A stretch of 64,000 nt of DNA from CAIRDP01 sp037138335 (GTDB taxonomy: Bacteria; Bacteroidota; Bacteroidia; Bacteroidales; FEN-979): contig JBAXIO010000001.1 in the NCBI GenBank assembly GCA_037138335.1, forward strand, positions 186,001 to 250,000, read 5' to 3'. The translations under genes were made by a program, and so were the position numbers. Below, piece by piece: positions 1 to 7,371 of this stretch. Within the stretch, counting starts at the first letter, position 1; every line of letters begins with the position of its first letter. The notes under the pieces are model-generated. The model ran no database searches. It saw only the letters and a list, made by a program, of their open reading frames with translations, and had not been told where the DNA came from.

Positions 1-2172
1 CACCTGCACATTTTCCCAGGTATAATCAAACCTCTGCACCAGGTTAATAGCCCAGGGCAGGTTGTTGGATGTTTTATAATAACGTCCTGCCGACGGGTTT
101 GAATTGTCGTTGCCGGTTCCGAAAAGTGCCTGGTTTGCCAGGGAAGTCGGGATACGGTCGGGGAGATGAATTTCCACTTCACGCTGCAGGTTTTTAATCA
201 GGAAGGGATTGTATGGCGCAGTTCCGACTGCAGAAGCATCCTGTGGGGTGGCAAAATGAATGTTGAGCTTAAGGCTGTCGGACAAAGCGTACGGAACGTT
301 TTTCTGGGTGTTAAAGAAGTTGCCGGGTGTAACATGGGTTACGTTGGAGGCATTGTCAAACACTATGACTACGGCATTTCCCTGGCCGTTCTCAATCCCG
401 TTGGAAGCCAGGCTGATATAACTTCCTTTAATGGAATATCCGCTGACCGAACCTACTGCCGCAGGCGAAAGGTTGTCGAACTGGAAACCAAATCCGTTTT
501 GCAGGTATGCACCGACCGCCCTCACATAAAAAGCCGGAAGTATATCCACAATTTTATTCTGTGCGTTGCTGACGATTTTAAAATTATAGTCGATCACAAG
601 GTCATTCATATCGTAATCCCCTTTGGCCGGCCAGAGGTCTTCGTAGGCCAGGGAGCCAAACTGGTTTTTAGCAGGGTAATAATTAACATACGCCCTGCTG
701 GCATCATTCGGGAATTCATCAAGGTTGTCGGGCACCCCGTCACCATCCGTGTCGGGAGGTGCCGGCGCCCCGATGCCTTCAGGGTTACAGGTAGTGACGG
801 GTATATAGTTCGTCGCATTTGCAATGCTTGAGAGTTTGGCCCCGTTTACGAATGTGGATGATGAACTACCTGTAAACGTTCCGTTCCCGGTGGCAAGTTC
901 AATCGGGCCGTCAAGTTTTTTCGTCACATCATTCAGTGTGGCAGCCCCGGTGACTTTAACCGTACTGGTTCCTCCGGCCCCCAATAAATTACGTTCCATC
1001 ACAAAGGTCTGGCCCGAAATCATGGATTGGTTTTGCAGGGTGACCGTGCTGGTATACTGAAAGAGATGGACCTCCTGGTCACTCTTCATATAGCCGTTGT
1101 TCATGACTAAAGTGGCCCCGTAAACATGTATGTTGGCATGGGCGATTATTCTGCAATTATTGATGACCGATCCGCTACCGTCGGGCTTGTTAAGATGCAG
1201 GTAATTATTGACTTCAATGACCCCGTCGTTGGTCAGGGGTGCGCTCACTTTAAAATATCCCTGGGGATTGAAATACCCCGAATTGGTCAGCATGCCCCCG
1301 GTTCCCTGCAGGGTTGCGTCGCCTTTTAATACCATGTTCCCGTAATTCTGGATCTGACCGTTGAATGTAAACGGAGCCTGGAATACGAAATCACCGGAGT
1401 AATTAATGATCTTCGAGTTAATAGCCATATAAATGCCCCTGACGGAAACATGCGCACTCTGATATGCGGTCAGGGTAGTCGTACTGCTCATATAAAGGGA
1501 ATCCACGGTAAGCCGTCCTCCCGAGGTAACTATGATATTGCATCCTGCGGCATTGATCTTGATGAACGGAATTGTTGCCGTACCGCATACTTTAAGCGTT
1601 CCCGATGTCCAGCTTGTAATGCTGCCTGTAAAAGTTCCCGTCACGCAATAAGTTTTCCCGCCTGAAATGGTTGTTGATCCGCTGCCCGAAAGAGTTACAT
1701 CGCAACTGCTGCTGCAATCAGGTTCGGCAATATTCAAATCATTTTTCAGGTTGGCTTTGGTTCCCGGGAAGCTGTACTGAATGTTATCCGTGACTGTCAC
1801 CATGGCCGATTGTGTTGTCCCATCGGGGTTTTTCAAGTCCAGGTATAGTTGTTTCAGGGCGGTTGGAATCCGCAACCGGTTAACGAAAGGATAATTATAG
1901 CCGGCCGAACCGGTAACCAGGATCTTTCCCGTTCCAAGAGGGTCACCATCGTATACCCTGATCCTCGAGAGCGAGCCGATCATGGATGGGAGATCAATGG
2001 CAACAGAAAGCGATACTTCCCTTGATGTTTCCCAGGTAAAGTTAGAAGGAACTTTAAGCTGATCCATTGTTTTCACTGCAGAATCAGAACCTTTATCCTT
2101 ATTGCAGGAGACAATAAAGAATAATGACAATACAAACAATGCGGAAACTGCAAACGGATGAATATTTTTCAT
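1..2172 (-). CDS. LruC domain-containing lipoprotein (3' end outside window)
   Basis: The minus strand is open from an ATG at 2172 to the first base of the window (724 codons, no stop), so the C-terminus is missing. The N-terminus is a lipoprotein signal peptide: Met-Lys-Asn, a hydrophobic stretch, then FFIVSC with the lipobox Cys near residue 23 and NKD after it. The middle (about 180-480) is Asn/Ser/Thr/Gly-rich and repetitive, as in beta-helical adhesin-like surface proteins. Around residue 490 there is a DTDGDGVPDNLDEFP calcium-binding-type motif, then the LruC/DUF4842 signature (FGSLAYEDLWPAKGDYD, MNDLVIDYNF). LruC proteins are exported surface lipoproteins of unknown function in Bacteroidota and some proteobacteria. 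The call rests on the LruC motif; the surface location is inferred. Confidence 0.85.
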   Translation of the reverse strand, partial: MKNIHPFAVSALFVLSLFFIVSCNKDKGSDSAVKTMDQLKVPSNFTWETSREVSLSVAIDLPSMIGSLSRIRVYDGDPLGTGKILVTGSAGYNYPFVNRLRIPTALKQLYLDLKNPDGTTQSAMVTVTDNIQYSFPGTKANLKNDLNIAEPDCSSSCDVTLSGSGSTTISGGKTYCVTGTFTGSITSWTSGTLKVCGTATIPFIKINAAGCNIIVTSGGRLTVDSLYMSSTTTLTAYQSAHVSVRGIYMAINSKIINYSGDFVFQAPFTFNGQIQNYGNMVLKGDATLQGTGGMLTNSGYFNPQGYFKVSAPLTNDGVIEVNNYLHLNKPDGSGSVINNCRIIAHANIHVYGATLVMNNGYMKSDQEVHLFQYTSTVTLQNQSMISGQTFVMERNLLGAGGTSTVKVTGAATLNDVTKKLDGPIELATGNGTFTGSSSSTFVNGAKLSSIANATNYIPVTTCNPEGIGAPAPPDTDGDGVPDNLDEFPNDASRAYVNYYPAKNQFGSLAYEDLWPAKGDYDMNDLVIDYNFKIVSNAQNKIVDILPAFYVRAVGAYLQNGFGFQFDNLSPAAVGSVSGYSIKGSYISLASNGIENGQGNAVVIVFDNASNVTHVTPGNFFNTQKNVPYALSDSLKLNIHFATPQDASAVGTAPYNPFLIKNLQREVEIHLPDRIPTSLANQALFGTGNDNSNPSAGRYYKTSNNLPWAINLVQRFDYTWENVQV

Positions 2173-2344
2173 AACTGATTATTTAACAGCTAAGATAGGG
2201 TGTTAGCTTGTGTTTGGCAAGTTTAAATTAGTTTTCGCAGCCTTTATGCAGGCAAATGCAGCCGGAAAGATATTAATTGTAATACCAGTTAAAACAATAA
2301 ATCCTGAATTTTACTCACACATCGATGTTAATTGTGCCCTTCTG

Positions 2345-2375
2345 TTGTATAATTAAAAATAAGGTTATACCTTTG
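2345..2375 (+). promoter_or_regulatory. Bacteroidota-type promoter of rpsU
   Basis: TTG at 2345-2347 and TACCTTTG at 2368-2375 are separated by 20 nt and match the -33/-7 consensus of the phylum's primary sigma factor (TTTG / TAnnTTTG). The site lies 58 nt upstream of the rpsU ATG. Confidence 0.75.
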
Positions 2376-2433
2376 CAGCCCTTTTTGGAGAATTTAACAT
2401 TTATTAACCTTTTAAAGAAAGCGAGTTAAAAGC

Positions 2434-2631
2434 ATGATTATCGTTCCTGTTAAAGAAGGTGAAAGTATCGACCGGGCATTAAAAAAACTGAAGCGTAAAT
2501 TTGAGAAAACCGGTGTGGTTAAAGAATTGCGCGAGCGTCAGAAGTTTACAAAACCTTCTGTCAAAAAACGTGATGGTGTTCAGAAAGCTATCTACATCCA
2601 GCAACTGCAGGCGGCCGAAGCCGACATCTAA
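2434..2631 (+). CDS. rpsU: 30S ribosomal protein S21
   Basis: This 65-residue, very basic protein begins MIIVPVKEGESIDRALKKLK and continues with KFEKTGVVKELRERQKF, the typical bS21 pattern. bS21 sits on the 30S platform near the 3' end of 16S rRNA; in Bacteroidota it has been linked to sequestration of the anti-Shine-Dalgarno sequence, consistent with the scarcity of SD motifs here. The length is normal for the family. It has its own promoter upstream and a structured terminator directly downstream, so it is probably mostly monocistronic, with limited read-through into xerC. Confidence 0.97.
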   Translation: MIIVPVKEGESIDRALKKLKRKFEKTGVVKELRERQKFTKPSVKKRDGVQKAIYIQQLQAAEADI

Positions 2632-2653
2632 CAGCGTTTAACAATTTTTACGA

Positions 2654-2732
2654 GTAGAAATTTTGTTGATGGTAAATATACCTGTATATTTACCTGTCGA
2701 TTGGCAATCAACAAAGTCTCTACTTTTTTTTT
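2654..2732 (+). terminator. Structured intrinsic terminator between rpsU and xerC
   Basis: GTAGA (2654-2658) pairs with TCTAC (2719-2723) and TTGTTGAT (2663-2670) with ATCAACAA (2707-2714), with a 4x4 internal loop between them. Inside is a perfect 10-bp hairpin, GGTAAATATA/TATATTTACC (2671-2694). Nine Ts follow at 2724-2732. The T-tract ends only 8 nt before the GTG start of xerC. Confidence 0.8.
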
Positions 2733-2740
2733 GTTGAAGA

Positions 2741-3616
2741 GTGAAGGAACGCTTTCTGGAATACATACAATACGAAAAACGGTACTCGCCACATACTGTA
2801 ACTGCTTACCGCACAGACCTGGACCAGTTTTTTGATTTTCTGAGTGCACAATACCTGGTTTCTGACATCAAAGGCGTTGATCACTCCATGATAAGATCGT
2901 GGCTTGTTGTCATGATGGAAAAGGGTGATTCTCCCCGTACGGTCAACCGTAAACTTACATCCTTAAAATCATTTTACCGTTTTCTTTTAAAAGAGGGGCT
3001 TGTTGAGAACAATCCCATGCGGAAGATCATTTCGCCTAAAACCTCAAAGCGGCTTCCCGAGTTTGTTGAAGCAGGGAAAATGTCGGATCTAATCGGGCAA
3101 ATGGTTGACAGCGATGGTTTTACCGGGCTGAGGAACAGGATTATTGTGGAAATGTTTTACAATACGGGGATGCGTTTGTCGGAACTTATGAACCTGAAGG
3201 AAACAGATATTGATTTCCATACGGATACTGTTAAAGTTTTAGGTAAACGGAATAAAGAACGATTAATCCCGTTCACTAGGAAATTCGGTTTCGTGTTGAA
3301 GGATTATGTCAAAGAGAAGGAAAAGAAGTTCGGATATGTACCTGAATTATTTCTCACCGATGCCGGTGCAAAAATATATCCCAAATTGATCTACCTGATT
3401 GTCAGGACCCATCTTGCCGGTGTAACTACCCTGGCTCAGAAGAGTCCGCATGTGCTGAGGCATACCTTTGCGACACATCTGCTTAACAACGGAGCAGACC
3501 TGAATGCCGTCAAGGAGTTGCTTGGGCATGCCAATCTTGCAGCCACCCAGGTATATACCCATAATACAATTGAAAATCTTAAGAAAATCTATAAACAAGC
3601 CCATCCAAGGGCATAA
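2741..3616 (+). CDS. xerC: Tyrosine recombinase XerC/XerD-type
   Basis: A 291-aa site-specific recombinase, about the size of Xer proteins (about 295-300). Residues 1-90 form the SAM-like core-binding domain and about 105-285 the catalytic domain. The full catalytic set is visible: R145 (NTGMRLSEL), K169 (LGKRNKERL), H237 and R240 (SPHVLRHTFATH), H263 (LLGHANLA) and nucleophile Y272 (TQVYTH). Xer recombinases resolve chromosome dimers at dif before division. The start is GTG at 2741; an in-frame stop lies two codons upstream and the next Met is at residue 50, so no better start exists. The position between rpsU and hpf is the conserved chromosomal one, which argues against a mobile-element integrase. 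XerC rather than XerD is inferred from context. Confidence 0.9.
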   Translation: MKERFLEYIQYEKRYSPHTVTAYRTDLDQFFDFLSAQYLVSDIKGVDHSMIRSWLVVMMEKGDSPRTVNRKLTSLKSFYRFLLKEGLVENNPMRKIISPKTSKRLPEFVEAGKMSDLIGQMVDSDGFTGLRNRIIVEMFYNTGMRLSELMNLKETDIDFHTDTVKVLGKRNKERLIPFTRKFGFVLKDYVKEKEKKFGYVPELFLTDAGAKIYPKLIYLIVRTHLAGVTTLAQKSPHVLRHTFATHLLNNGADLNAVKELLGHANLAATQVYTHNTIENLKKIYKQAHPRA

Positions 3617-3619
3617 AAA

Positions 3620-3626
3620 AGGAGGT
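3620..3626 (+). promoter_or_regulatory. Canonical Shine-Dalgarno of hpf
   Basis: AGGAGGT lies 4 nt before the ATG at 3631. Nearly all other genes in the window lack such a motif, so hpf stands out as a gene with a full anti-SD match. Confidence 0.7.
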
Positions 3627-3630
3627 AGAA

Positions 3631-3930
3631 ATGAATATTATAATTAATGCAGTTCATTTCAAGGCGGATCAGAAACTCGAGGATTTTATCACCGAGCGCC
3701 TGCAAAAATTGCATATTTTTTTTGAAGGTGTTATTGGCGCAGAGGTTAAGTTGAAAGTTGACAATAATGATTCCCGGGAGAATAAAATTGTGGAAATGCG
3801 CCTGATTATAAAGGGAAACGATTTATTTGCGATAAAGGAAGCAAAATCATTTGAAGAGGCTTCTGATACTGCGGTTGAAGCTTTAAGGAAGCAACTTGTC
3901 AAGTATAAAGCAAAAGTACGGAGGATATAG
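3631..3930 (+). CDS. hpf: Ribosome hibernation promoting factor, short form
   Basis: A 99-residue protein of the HPF/RaiA family (beta-alpha-beta-beta-beta-alpha fold): NIIINAVHFKADQKLEDFI, a middle strand segment VEMRLIIKGNDLFA, and the basic C-terminal helix ALRKQLVKYKAKVRRI. It binds the 30S decoding centre and inactivates ribosomes in stationary phase. Only the short N-terminal domain is present; the dimerisation domain of long HPF is absent. It follows xerC by 14 nt and ends at a good terminator, so xerC-hpf probably form one unit. It has an unusually strong SD for this phylum. Confidence 0.92.
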   Translation: MNIIINAVHFKADQKLEDFITERLQKLHIFFEGVIGAEVKLKVDNNDSRENKIVEMRLIIKGNDLFAIKEAKSFEEASDTAVEALRKQLVKYKAKVRRI

Positions 3931-3948
3931 AGTATTTTACAGCAGGGA

Positions 3949-3979
3949 GGGAGCGATGATCATTGCTCCCTTTTTTTTT
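3949..3979 (+). terminator. Intrinsic terminator after hpf
   Basis: GGGAGC (3949-3954) pairs with GCTCCC (3965-3970); the stem extends inward through the near-palindrome GATGATCATT. Nine Ts follow at 3971-3979. Confidence 0.85.
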
Positions 3980-4126
3980 AACAAGGCTGTAATAAATTAT
4001 TCATCAGTTTTGGTTGAATAAGAGAAAATCTCTCCTTTTACATAGCTAGAAATCAAATTGTTACAAGTTCGGTACGGAGTTTGTTAAAAAAAAACGTGGT
4101 TTTTGGTATAAATTTTCAGAAAACGC

Positions 4127-4157
4127 TTGCATGGTATTGGAAATGTTCATACTTTTG
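4127..4157 (+). promoter_or_regulatory. Promoter of the tRNA-tuf operon
   Basis: TTG (4127-4129), 20-nt spacer, TACTTTTG (4150-4157), followed by GCAG. This is a full match to the Bacteroidota consensus, about 95 nt upstream of the first tRNA. The rest of the 321-nt gap 3931-4251 holds only the hpf terminator and AT-rich leader sequence. Confidence 0.8.
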
Positions 4158-4251
4158 CAGTCCTTTTTATAAGGGATAGTTTTTTGACTTACTGAGATGA
4201 TTCAAAATCCGCGACAGGCGCGGTAGAGCTCAATCCATCATAATCCTTAAT

Positions 4252-4324
4252 GCCGATGTAGCTCAGTTGGTAGAGCTGCTGATTTGTAATCAGCAGGTCG
4301 GCGGTTCGAGTCCGTCCATCGGCT
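4252..4324 (+). tRNA. tRNA-Thr (anticodon TGT)
   Basis: 73-nt cloverleaf: acceptor GCCGATG/CATCGGC, D-arm AGCTCAGTTGGTAGAGCT, anticodon stem GCTGA/TCAGC with loop TTTGTAA (TGT), T-arm with GGTTCGAGTCC. No CCA is encoded. First gene of the tRNA array ahead of tuf. Confidence 0.97.
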
Positions 4325-4349
4325 CAAACCTGTTTTAACAGGCAATTAG

Positions 4350-4431
4350 GGGGAGATTCCAGAGCGGTCAAATGGGGCAGACTGTAAATCTGTTGGCGTA
4401 GCCTTCGGAGGTTCGATTCCTCCTCTCCCCA
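4350..4431 (+). tRNA. tRNA-Tyr (anticodon GTA)
   Basis: 82 nt with the long variable arm of a class II tRNA. Acceptor GGGGAGA/TCTCCCC, anticodon loop CTGTAAA (GTA) between CAGA and TCTG, T-arm GGTTCGATTCC. Confidence 0.96.
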
Positions 4432-4445
4432 CGAATGATGGAAAT

Positions 4446-4492
4446 GGTGAGATGGCTAAATCATGAGTAACTAACGATTTAGCCATCTCACC
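4446..4492 (+). repeat. Perfect 17-bp inverted repeat inside the tRNA array
   Basis: The arms at 4446-4462 and 4476-4492 are exact reverse complements (GGTGAGATGGCTAAATC / GATTTAGCCATCTCACC) around a 13-nt loop. There is no T-tract, so it is not an obvious terminator. It lies between tRNA-Tyr and tRNA-Gly. Part of the left side (4441-4455) recurs exactly at 19086-19100. Confidence 0.85.
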
Positions 4493-4501
4493 AGCTAATT
4501 T

Positions 4502-4574
4502 GCGGAAGTAGCTCATTTGGTAGAGCGGAAGCCTTCCAAGCTTCAGGTGGCGGGTTCGAGCCCCGTCTTCCGCT
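4502..4574 (+). tRNA. tRNA-Gly (anticodon TCC)
   Basis: 73 nt: acceptor GCGGAAG/CTTCCGC, anticodon stem GAAGC/GCTTC with loop CTTCCAA (TCC), T-arm GGGTTCGAGCCCC. Confidence 0.97.
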
Positions 4575-4589
4575 CCAATAAACGAATTT

Positions 4590-4661
4590 GCCTTTGTAGC
4601 TCAGGGGTAGAGCACTTCCTTGGTAAGGAAGGGGTCAGCAGTTCAATTCTGCTCAAAGGCT
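4590..4661 (+). tRNA. tRNA-Thr (anticodon GGT)
   Basis: 72 nt: acceptor GCCTTTG/CAAAGGC, anticodon stem CTTCC/GGAAG with loop TTGGTAA (GGT), T-arm CAGTTCAATTCTG. It ends 48 nt before the tuf start codon. Confidence 0.97.
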
Positions 4662-4709
4662 CAGTTTGATAATGAAATAAAATTAAACTCACTAATCAAT
4701 CTTAGGTAT

Positions 4710-5897
4710 ATGGCAAAAGAAAAATTCGAACGTTCCAAACCTCACGTCAACGTAGGCACAATCGGCCACATTGACCATGGTAAGACGACCTTAACGGCAG
4801 CTATCACGCTCGTCCTCGCAGATAAGGGATTATCGGTGTTCAGGTCGTTTGATTCAATCGACAATGCTCCGGAAGAAAAAGCCCGTGGTATTACGATAAA
4901 CACTGCTCATATTGAGTACCAGACAGCAAACCGCCATTATGCGCATGTTGACTGCCCGGGTCATGCCGACTACATCAAGAACATGGTTACCGGTGCTGCC
5001 CAGATGGACGGTGCTATAATCGTTGTAGCTGCAACCGACGGTCCTATGCCCCAGACCCGCGAGCATATCCTTCTCGCCCGTCAGGTTGGTGTTCCCAAGC
5101 TGGTTGTTTTTATGAACAAATGCGACAGTGTCGATGACCCTGAACTTCTCGAGATCGTTGAAATGGAGATCCGTGATCTTCTTACTTTCTACGGTTTTGA
5201 CGGCGCTAATGCCCCTGTTATCCAGGGTTCAGCACTTGGCGGCCTGAATAAGGAACCGAAGTGGGTTGAAAAGATCATGGAACTGATGGATGCTGTTGAC
5301 AGCTACATCCCCCTGCCAGTCCGTGATGTTGACAAGCCCTTCCTCATGCCCGTTGAAGACGTTTTCTCGATCACCGGCCGTGGTACAGTTGCTACCGGAC
5401 GTATCGAAACAGGTGTCATTAATTCAGGTGACCCCGTTGAAATCATCGGTATGGGCGCTGAGAAACTGAAGAGTGTTGTTACCGGTGTGGAAATGTTCCG
5501 TAAGATCCTCGATCGCGGTGAAGCTGGCGACAACGCCGGTCTGCTGCTCCGTGGTATTGACAAGGATGAGATCCGCCGTGGTATGGTTATTGCCAAACCC
5601 GGTTCAATTACCCCTCATAAGAAATTCAAGGCTGAGATTTACGTACTGAAGACCCAGGAAGGTGGACGTCATACTCCGTTCCATAACAAGTACCGCCCGC
5701 AGTTCTACTTCAGGACCACCGACGTTACCGGGGAAATCCATCTGCCCGAAGGCGTTGAAATGTGCATGCCTGGTGATAATATCACTATTCAGGTTGACCT
5801 GATCTCCGAAATCGCCATGAGCAAAGGTCTGCGTTTCGCTATTCGCGAAGGCGGACGTACTGTCGGTGCCGGCCAGGTAACTGAAATTCTTGACTAA
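4710..5897 (+). CDS. tuf: Translation elongation factor Tu
   Basis: A 395-aa GTPase that carries aminoacyl-tRNA to the ribosome. G1 GHIDHGKT at 19-26, G3 DCPGH at 81-85, G4 NKCD at 136-139; domains 2 and 3 follow to REGGRTVGAGQVTEIL at the C-terminus. The length is normal. The ATG at 4710 (MAKEKFERSKPHVNVG) is chosen because the longer frame from 4620 would run through tRNA-Thr(GGT). It is co-transcribed with four upstream tRNAs and followed by a hairpin and tRNA-Trp. Confidence 0.98.
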   Translation: MAKEKFERSKPHVNVGTIGHIDHGKTTLTAAITLVLADKGLSVFRSFDSIDNAPEEKARGITINTAHIEYQTANRHYAHVDCPGHADYIKNMVTGAAQMDGAIIVVAATDGPMPQTREHILLARQVGVPKLVVFMNKCDSVDDPELLEIVEMEIRDLLTFYGFDGANAPVIQGSALGGLNKEPKWVEKIMELMDAVDSYIPLPVRDVDKPFLMPVEDVFSITGRGTVATGRIETGVINSGDPVEIIGMGAEKLKSVVTGVEMFRKILDRGEAGDNAGLLLRGIDKDEIRRGMVIAKPGSITPHKKFKAEIYVLKTQEGGRHTPFHNKYRPQFYFRTTDVTGEIHLPEGVEMCMPGDNITIQVDLISEIAMSKGLRFAIREGGRTVGAGQVTEILD

Positions 5898-5900
5898 ACA

Positions 5901-5948
5901 ATATGGTTCTGGTGCAGGGATCATGCCAGGTCCCTGCGCCTGCCATAT
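5901..5948 (+). other. Hairpin between tuf and tRNA-Trp
   Basis: ATATGG (5901-5906) pairs with CCATAT (5943-5948), and the inner stem GCAGGGA (5914-5920) with TCCCTGC (5931-5937). No T-tract follows, so an RNA-processing or partial termination role is more likely than a full terminator. Confidence 0.55.
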
Positions 5949-5969
5949 ACCTGTAATTATTAATTACAC

Positions 5970-6042
5970 ACGGGTGTAGCTCAACTGGTAGAGTGGCGGT
6001 CTCCAAAACCGTAGGCTGTGGGTTCGATTCCTACCACCCGTG
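5970..6042 (+). tRNA. tRNA-Trp (anticodon CCA)
   Basis: 73 nt: acceptor ACGGGTG/CACCCGT, D-arm GCTCAACTGGTAGAGT, anticodon loop CTCCAAA (CCA), T-arm GGGTTCGATTCCT. It ends 15 nt before secE, the usual bacterial location. Confidence 0.96.
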
Positions 6043-6057
6043 CAAATCGGAAAATCA

Positions 6058-6255
6058 ATGGCAAAGAACAAAGTAGTTAATTATATTAAGGAAAGCTATG
6101 ATGAGCTGATGCACAAGGTGAGCTGGCCTACATGGGCAGAACTCCAGAGCAGTGCCATCGTGGTTTCAGTAGCTACTCTCATTATTGCGATCATAGTTTT
6201 TGCAATGGATGAAGTATTTCGGGGTGTCCTTGGGCAGTTCTACAAACTCTTCTAG
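6058..6255 (+). CDS. secE: Preprotein translocase subunit SecE
   Basis: A 65-aa single-span membrane protein. A short cytoplasmic amphipathic helix (YIKESYDELMHKVSWPTWAE, with the conserved KVSWP-type motif) precedes one transmembrane segment at about 33-52. SecE stabilises SecY in the inner-membrane translocon. The ATG at 6058 is preferred to an in-frame codon at 6040 that would overlap tRNA-Trp. The secE-nusG pairing is conserved across bacteria. Confidence 0.95.
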   Translation: MAKNKVVNYIKESYDELMHKVSWPTWAELQSSAIVVSVATLIIAIIVFAMDEVFRGVLGQFYKLF

Positions 6256-6312
6256 ATCCTCTGCTGATCAGAAATCATCCCGGGTTCCAAAAGGAAAATA
6301 ACTATTACAGGC

Positions 6313-6855
6313 ATGAGTGAGAATGTAAAAAAATGGTACGTCGTCCGCGCAATCAGCGGTAACGAGAAAAAAGTCAAGCAGATACTGGAAAGTGAAATTT
6401 CTATCCAGCATCTGCAGGAATACATTTCACAGGTGCTCATCCCTATGGAAAAGGTTTACATGATCCGTAACGGGAAAAAGGTAAGCAAAGAACGGAATTT
6501 CTTCCCGGGCTATGTGCTGGTCGAAGCAGTACTTACCGGAGAGATACCCCACCTGATCAGGAACATTCCCGGGGTCCTTGGTTTTCTCGGCGCTAAAGGC
6601 GAACCGCATCCCCTGCGGCCTTCCGAAGTGAAACGCATCCTCGGCAAATTTGATGAGCTGTCGGAACAGGGAGAAGAAGTTAATATACCGTTTATCATTG
6701 GTGAAACGGTGACCGTTATCGACGGCCCTTTCAACAGCTTCAGCGGTGTGATCGAAGAGATCAACGAAGAAAAGAAAAAGCTGAAGGTCATGGTTAAAAT
6801 ATTCGGCCGTAAAACGCCGCTTGAGTTGAGTTTCATGCAAGTACAAAAAGAATAG
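6313..6855 (+). CDS. nusG: Transcription termination/antitermination factor NusG
   Basis: 180 aa. The NGN domain at about 6-110 has KKWYVVRAISGNEKKV, ERNFFPGYVLVE and IRNIPGVLGFLG. The C-terminal KOW domain starts near 128 with GETVTVIDGPFNSFSGVIEEI. NusG binds the RNA polymerase clamp and couples it to the ribosome or Rho. No insertion domain is present. It is 57 nt downstream of secE and 16 nt upstream of rplK. Confidence 0.97.
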   Translation: MSENVKKWYVVRAISGNEKKVKQILESEISIQHLQEYISQVLIPMEKVYMIRNGKKVSKERNFFPGYVLVEAVLTGEIPHLIRNIPGVLGFLGAKGEPHPLRPSEVKRILGKFDELSEQGEEVNIPFIIGETVTVIDGPFNSFSGVIEEINEEKKKLKVMVKIFGRKTPLELSFMQVQKE

Positions 6856-6871
6856 AATAAATATTAGTAAA

Positions 6872-7315
6872 ATGGCAAAAGAAGTTAGTGGTATTATTAA
6901 GTTGCAGATCAAAGGCGGAGCAGCTAATCCTTCACCCCCGGTTGGACCCGCATTGGGTGCCAAAGGTGTGAACATCATGGAATTCTGCAAGCAGTTTAAC
7001 GCTCGTACGCAGGATAAAGGCGGAAAGCTCATTCCCGTGATCATCACCGTATACAAGGACAAGTCGTTTGACTTTATCCTGAAAACCCCCCCGGTCGCTG
7101 TACAGCTGCTGGAAGCAACCAAACTCCCTAAAGGTTCCCCGGAACCGAACAGGAACAAGGTCGCTGCCGTTTCCTGGGACCAGGTGAAAAAGATCGCCGA
7201 GGACAAAATGCCCGATTTGAACGCGTTCACCCTTGAATCGGCTATGCGAATGGTAGCCGGAACGGCCCGCTCCATGGGAATTACCGTTACAGGTGACACC
7301 CCGTTTAAACGTTAA
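6872..7315 (+). CDS. rplK: 50S ribosomal protein L11
   Basis: 147 aa, normal uL11 length. Motifs: IKLQIKGGAANPSPPVGPAL, the N-terminal proline-rich switch, and SFDFILKTPPVAVQLLEA; the C-terminal rRNA-binding domain ends near GTARSMGITVTGDTPF. It forms the GTPase-associated stalk base with L10 and L7/L12 encoded downstream. Confidence 0.97.
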   Translation: MAKEVSGIIKLQIKGGAANPSPPVGPALGAKGVNIMEFCKQFNARTQDKGGKLIPVIITVYKDKSFDFILKTPPVAVQLLEATKLPKGSPEPNRNKVAAVSWDQVKKIAEDKMPDLNAFTLESAMRMVAGTARSMGITVTGDTPFKR

Positions 7316-7371
7316 TCTTGCAACCGGATTAGAAATTGTATACACCTCATACATTAATTAAATAATAGCAA

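Noticed and set aside
166..831. Plus-strand ORFs in 166-1665
   Set aside because: They are shadows of the minus-strand LruC lipoprotein, which has a signal peptide, a lipobox and LruC motifs; the plus-strand translations look like no family.
2741..3616. Integrase of a mobile element
   Set aside because: The gene lies in the conserved rpsU-xerC-hpf order, there are no att-like repeats next to the tRNAs, and no phage or ICE genes are present; a chromosomal Xer recombinase fits better.
4211..4240. Possible tRNA remnant (GGTAGAGCTC) before tRNA-Thr
   Set aside because: Only a D-arm-like word is present; no acceptor, anticodon or T-arm can be paired.
4620..4709. N-terminal extension of tuf
   Set aside because: It would overlap tRNA-Thr(GGT) and does not match any EF-Tu N-terminus; the ATG at 4710 gives the standard protein.
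6427..7299. Antisense ORF of 290 codons opposite nusG and rplK
   Set aside because: It spans two real genes and has no recognisable domain.
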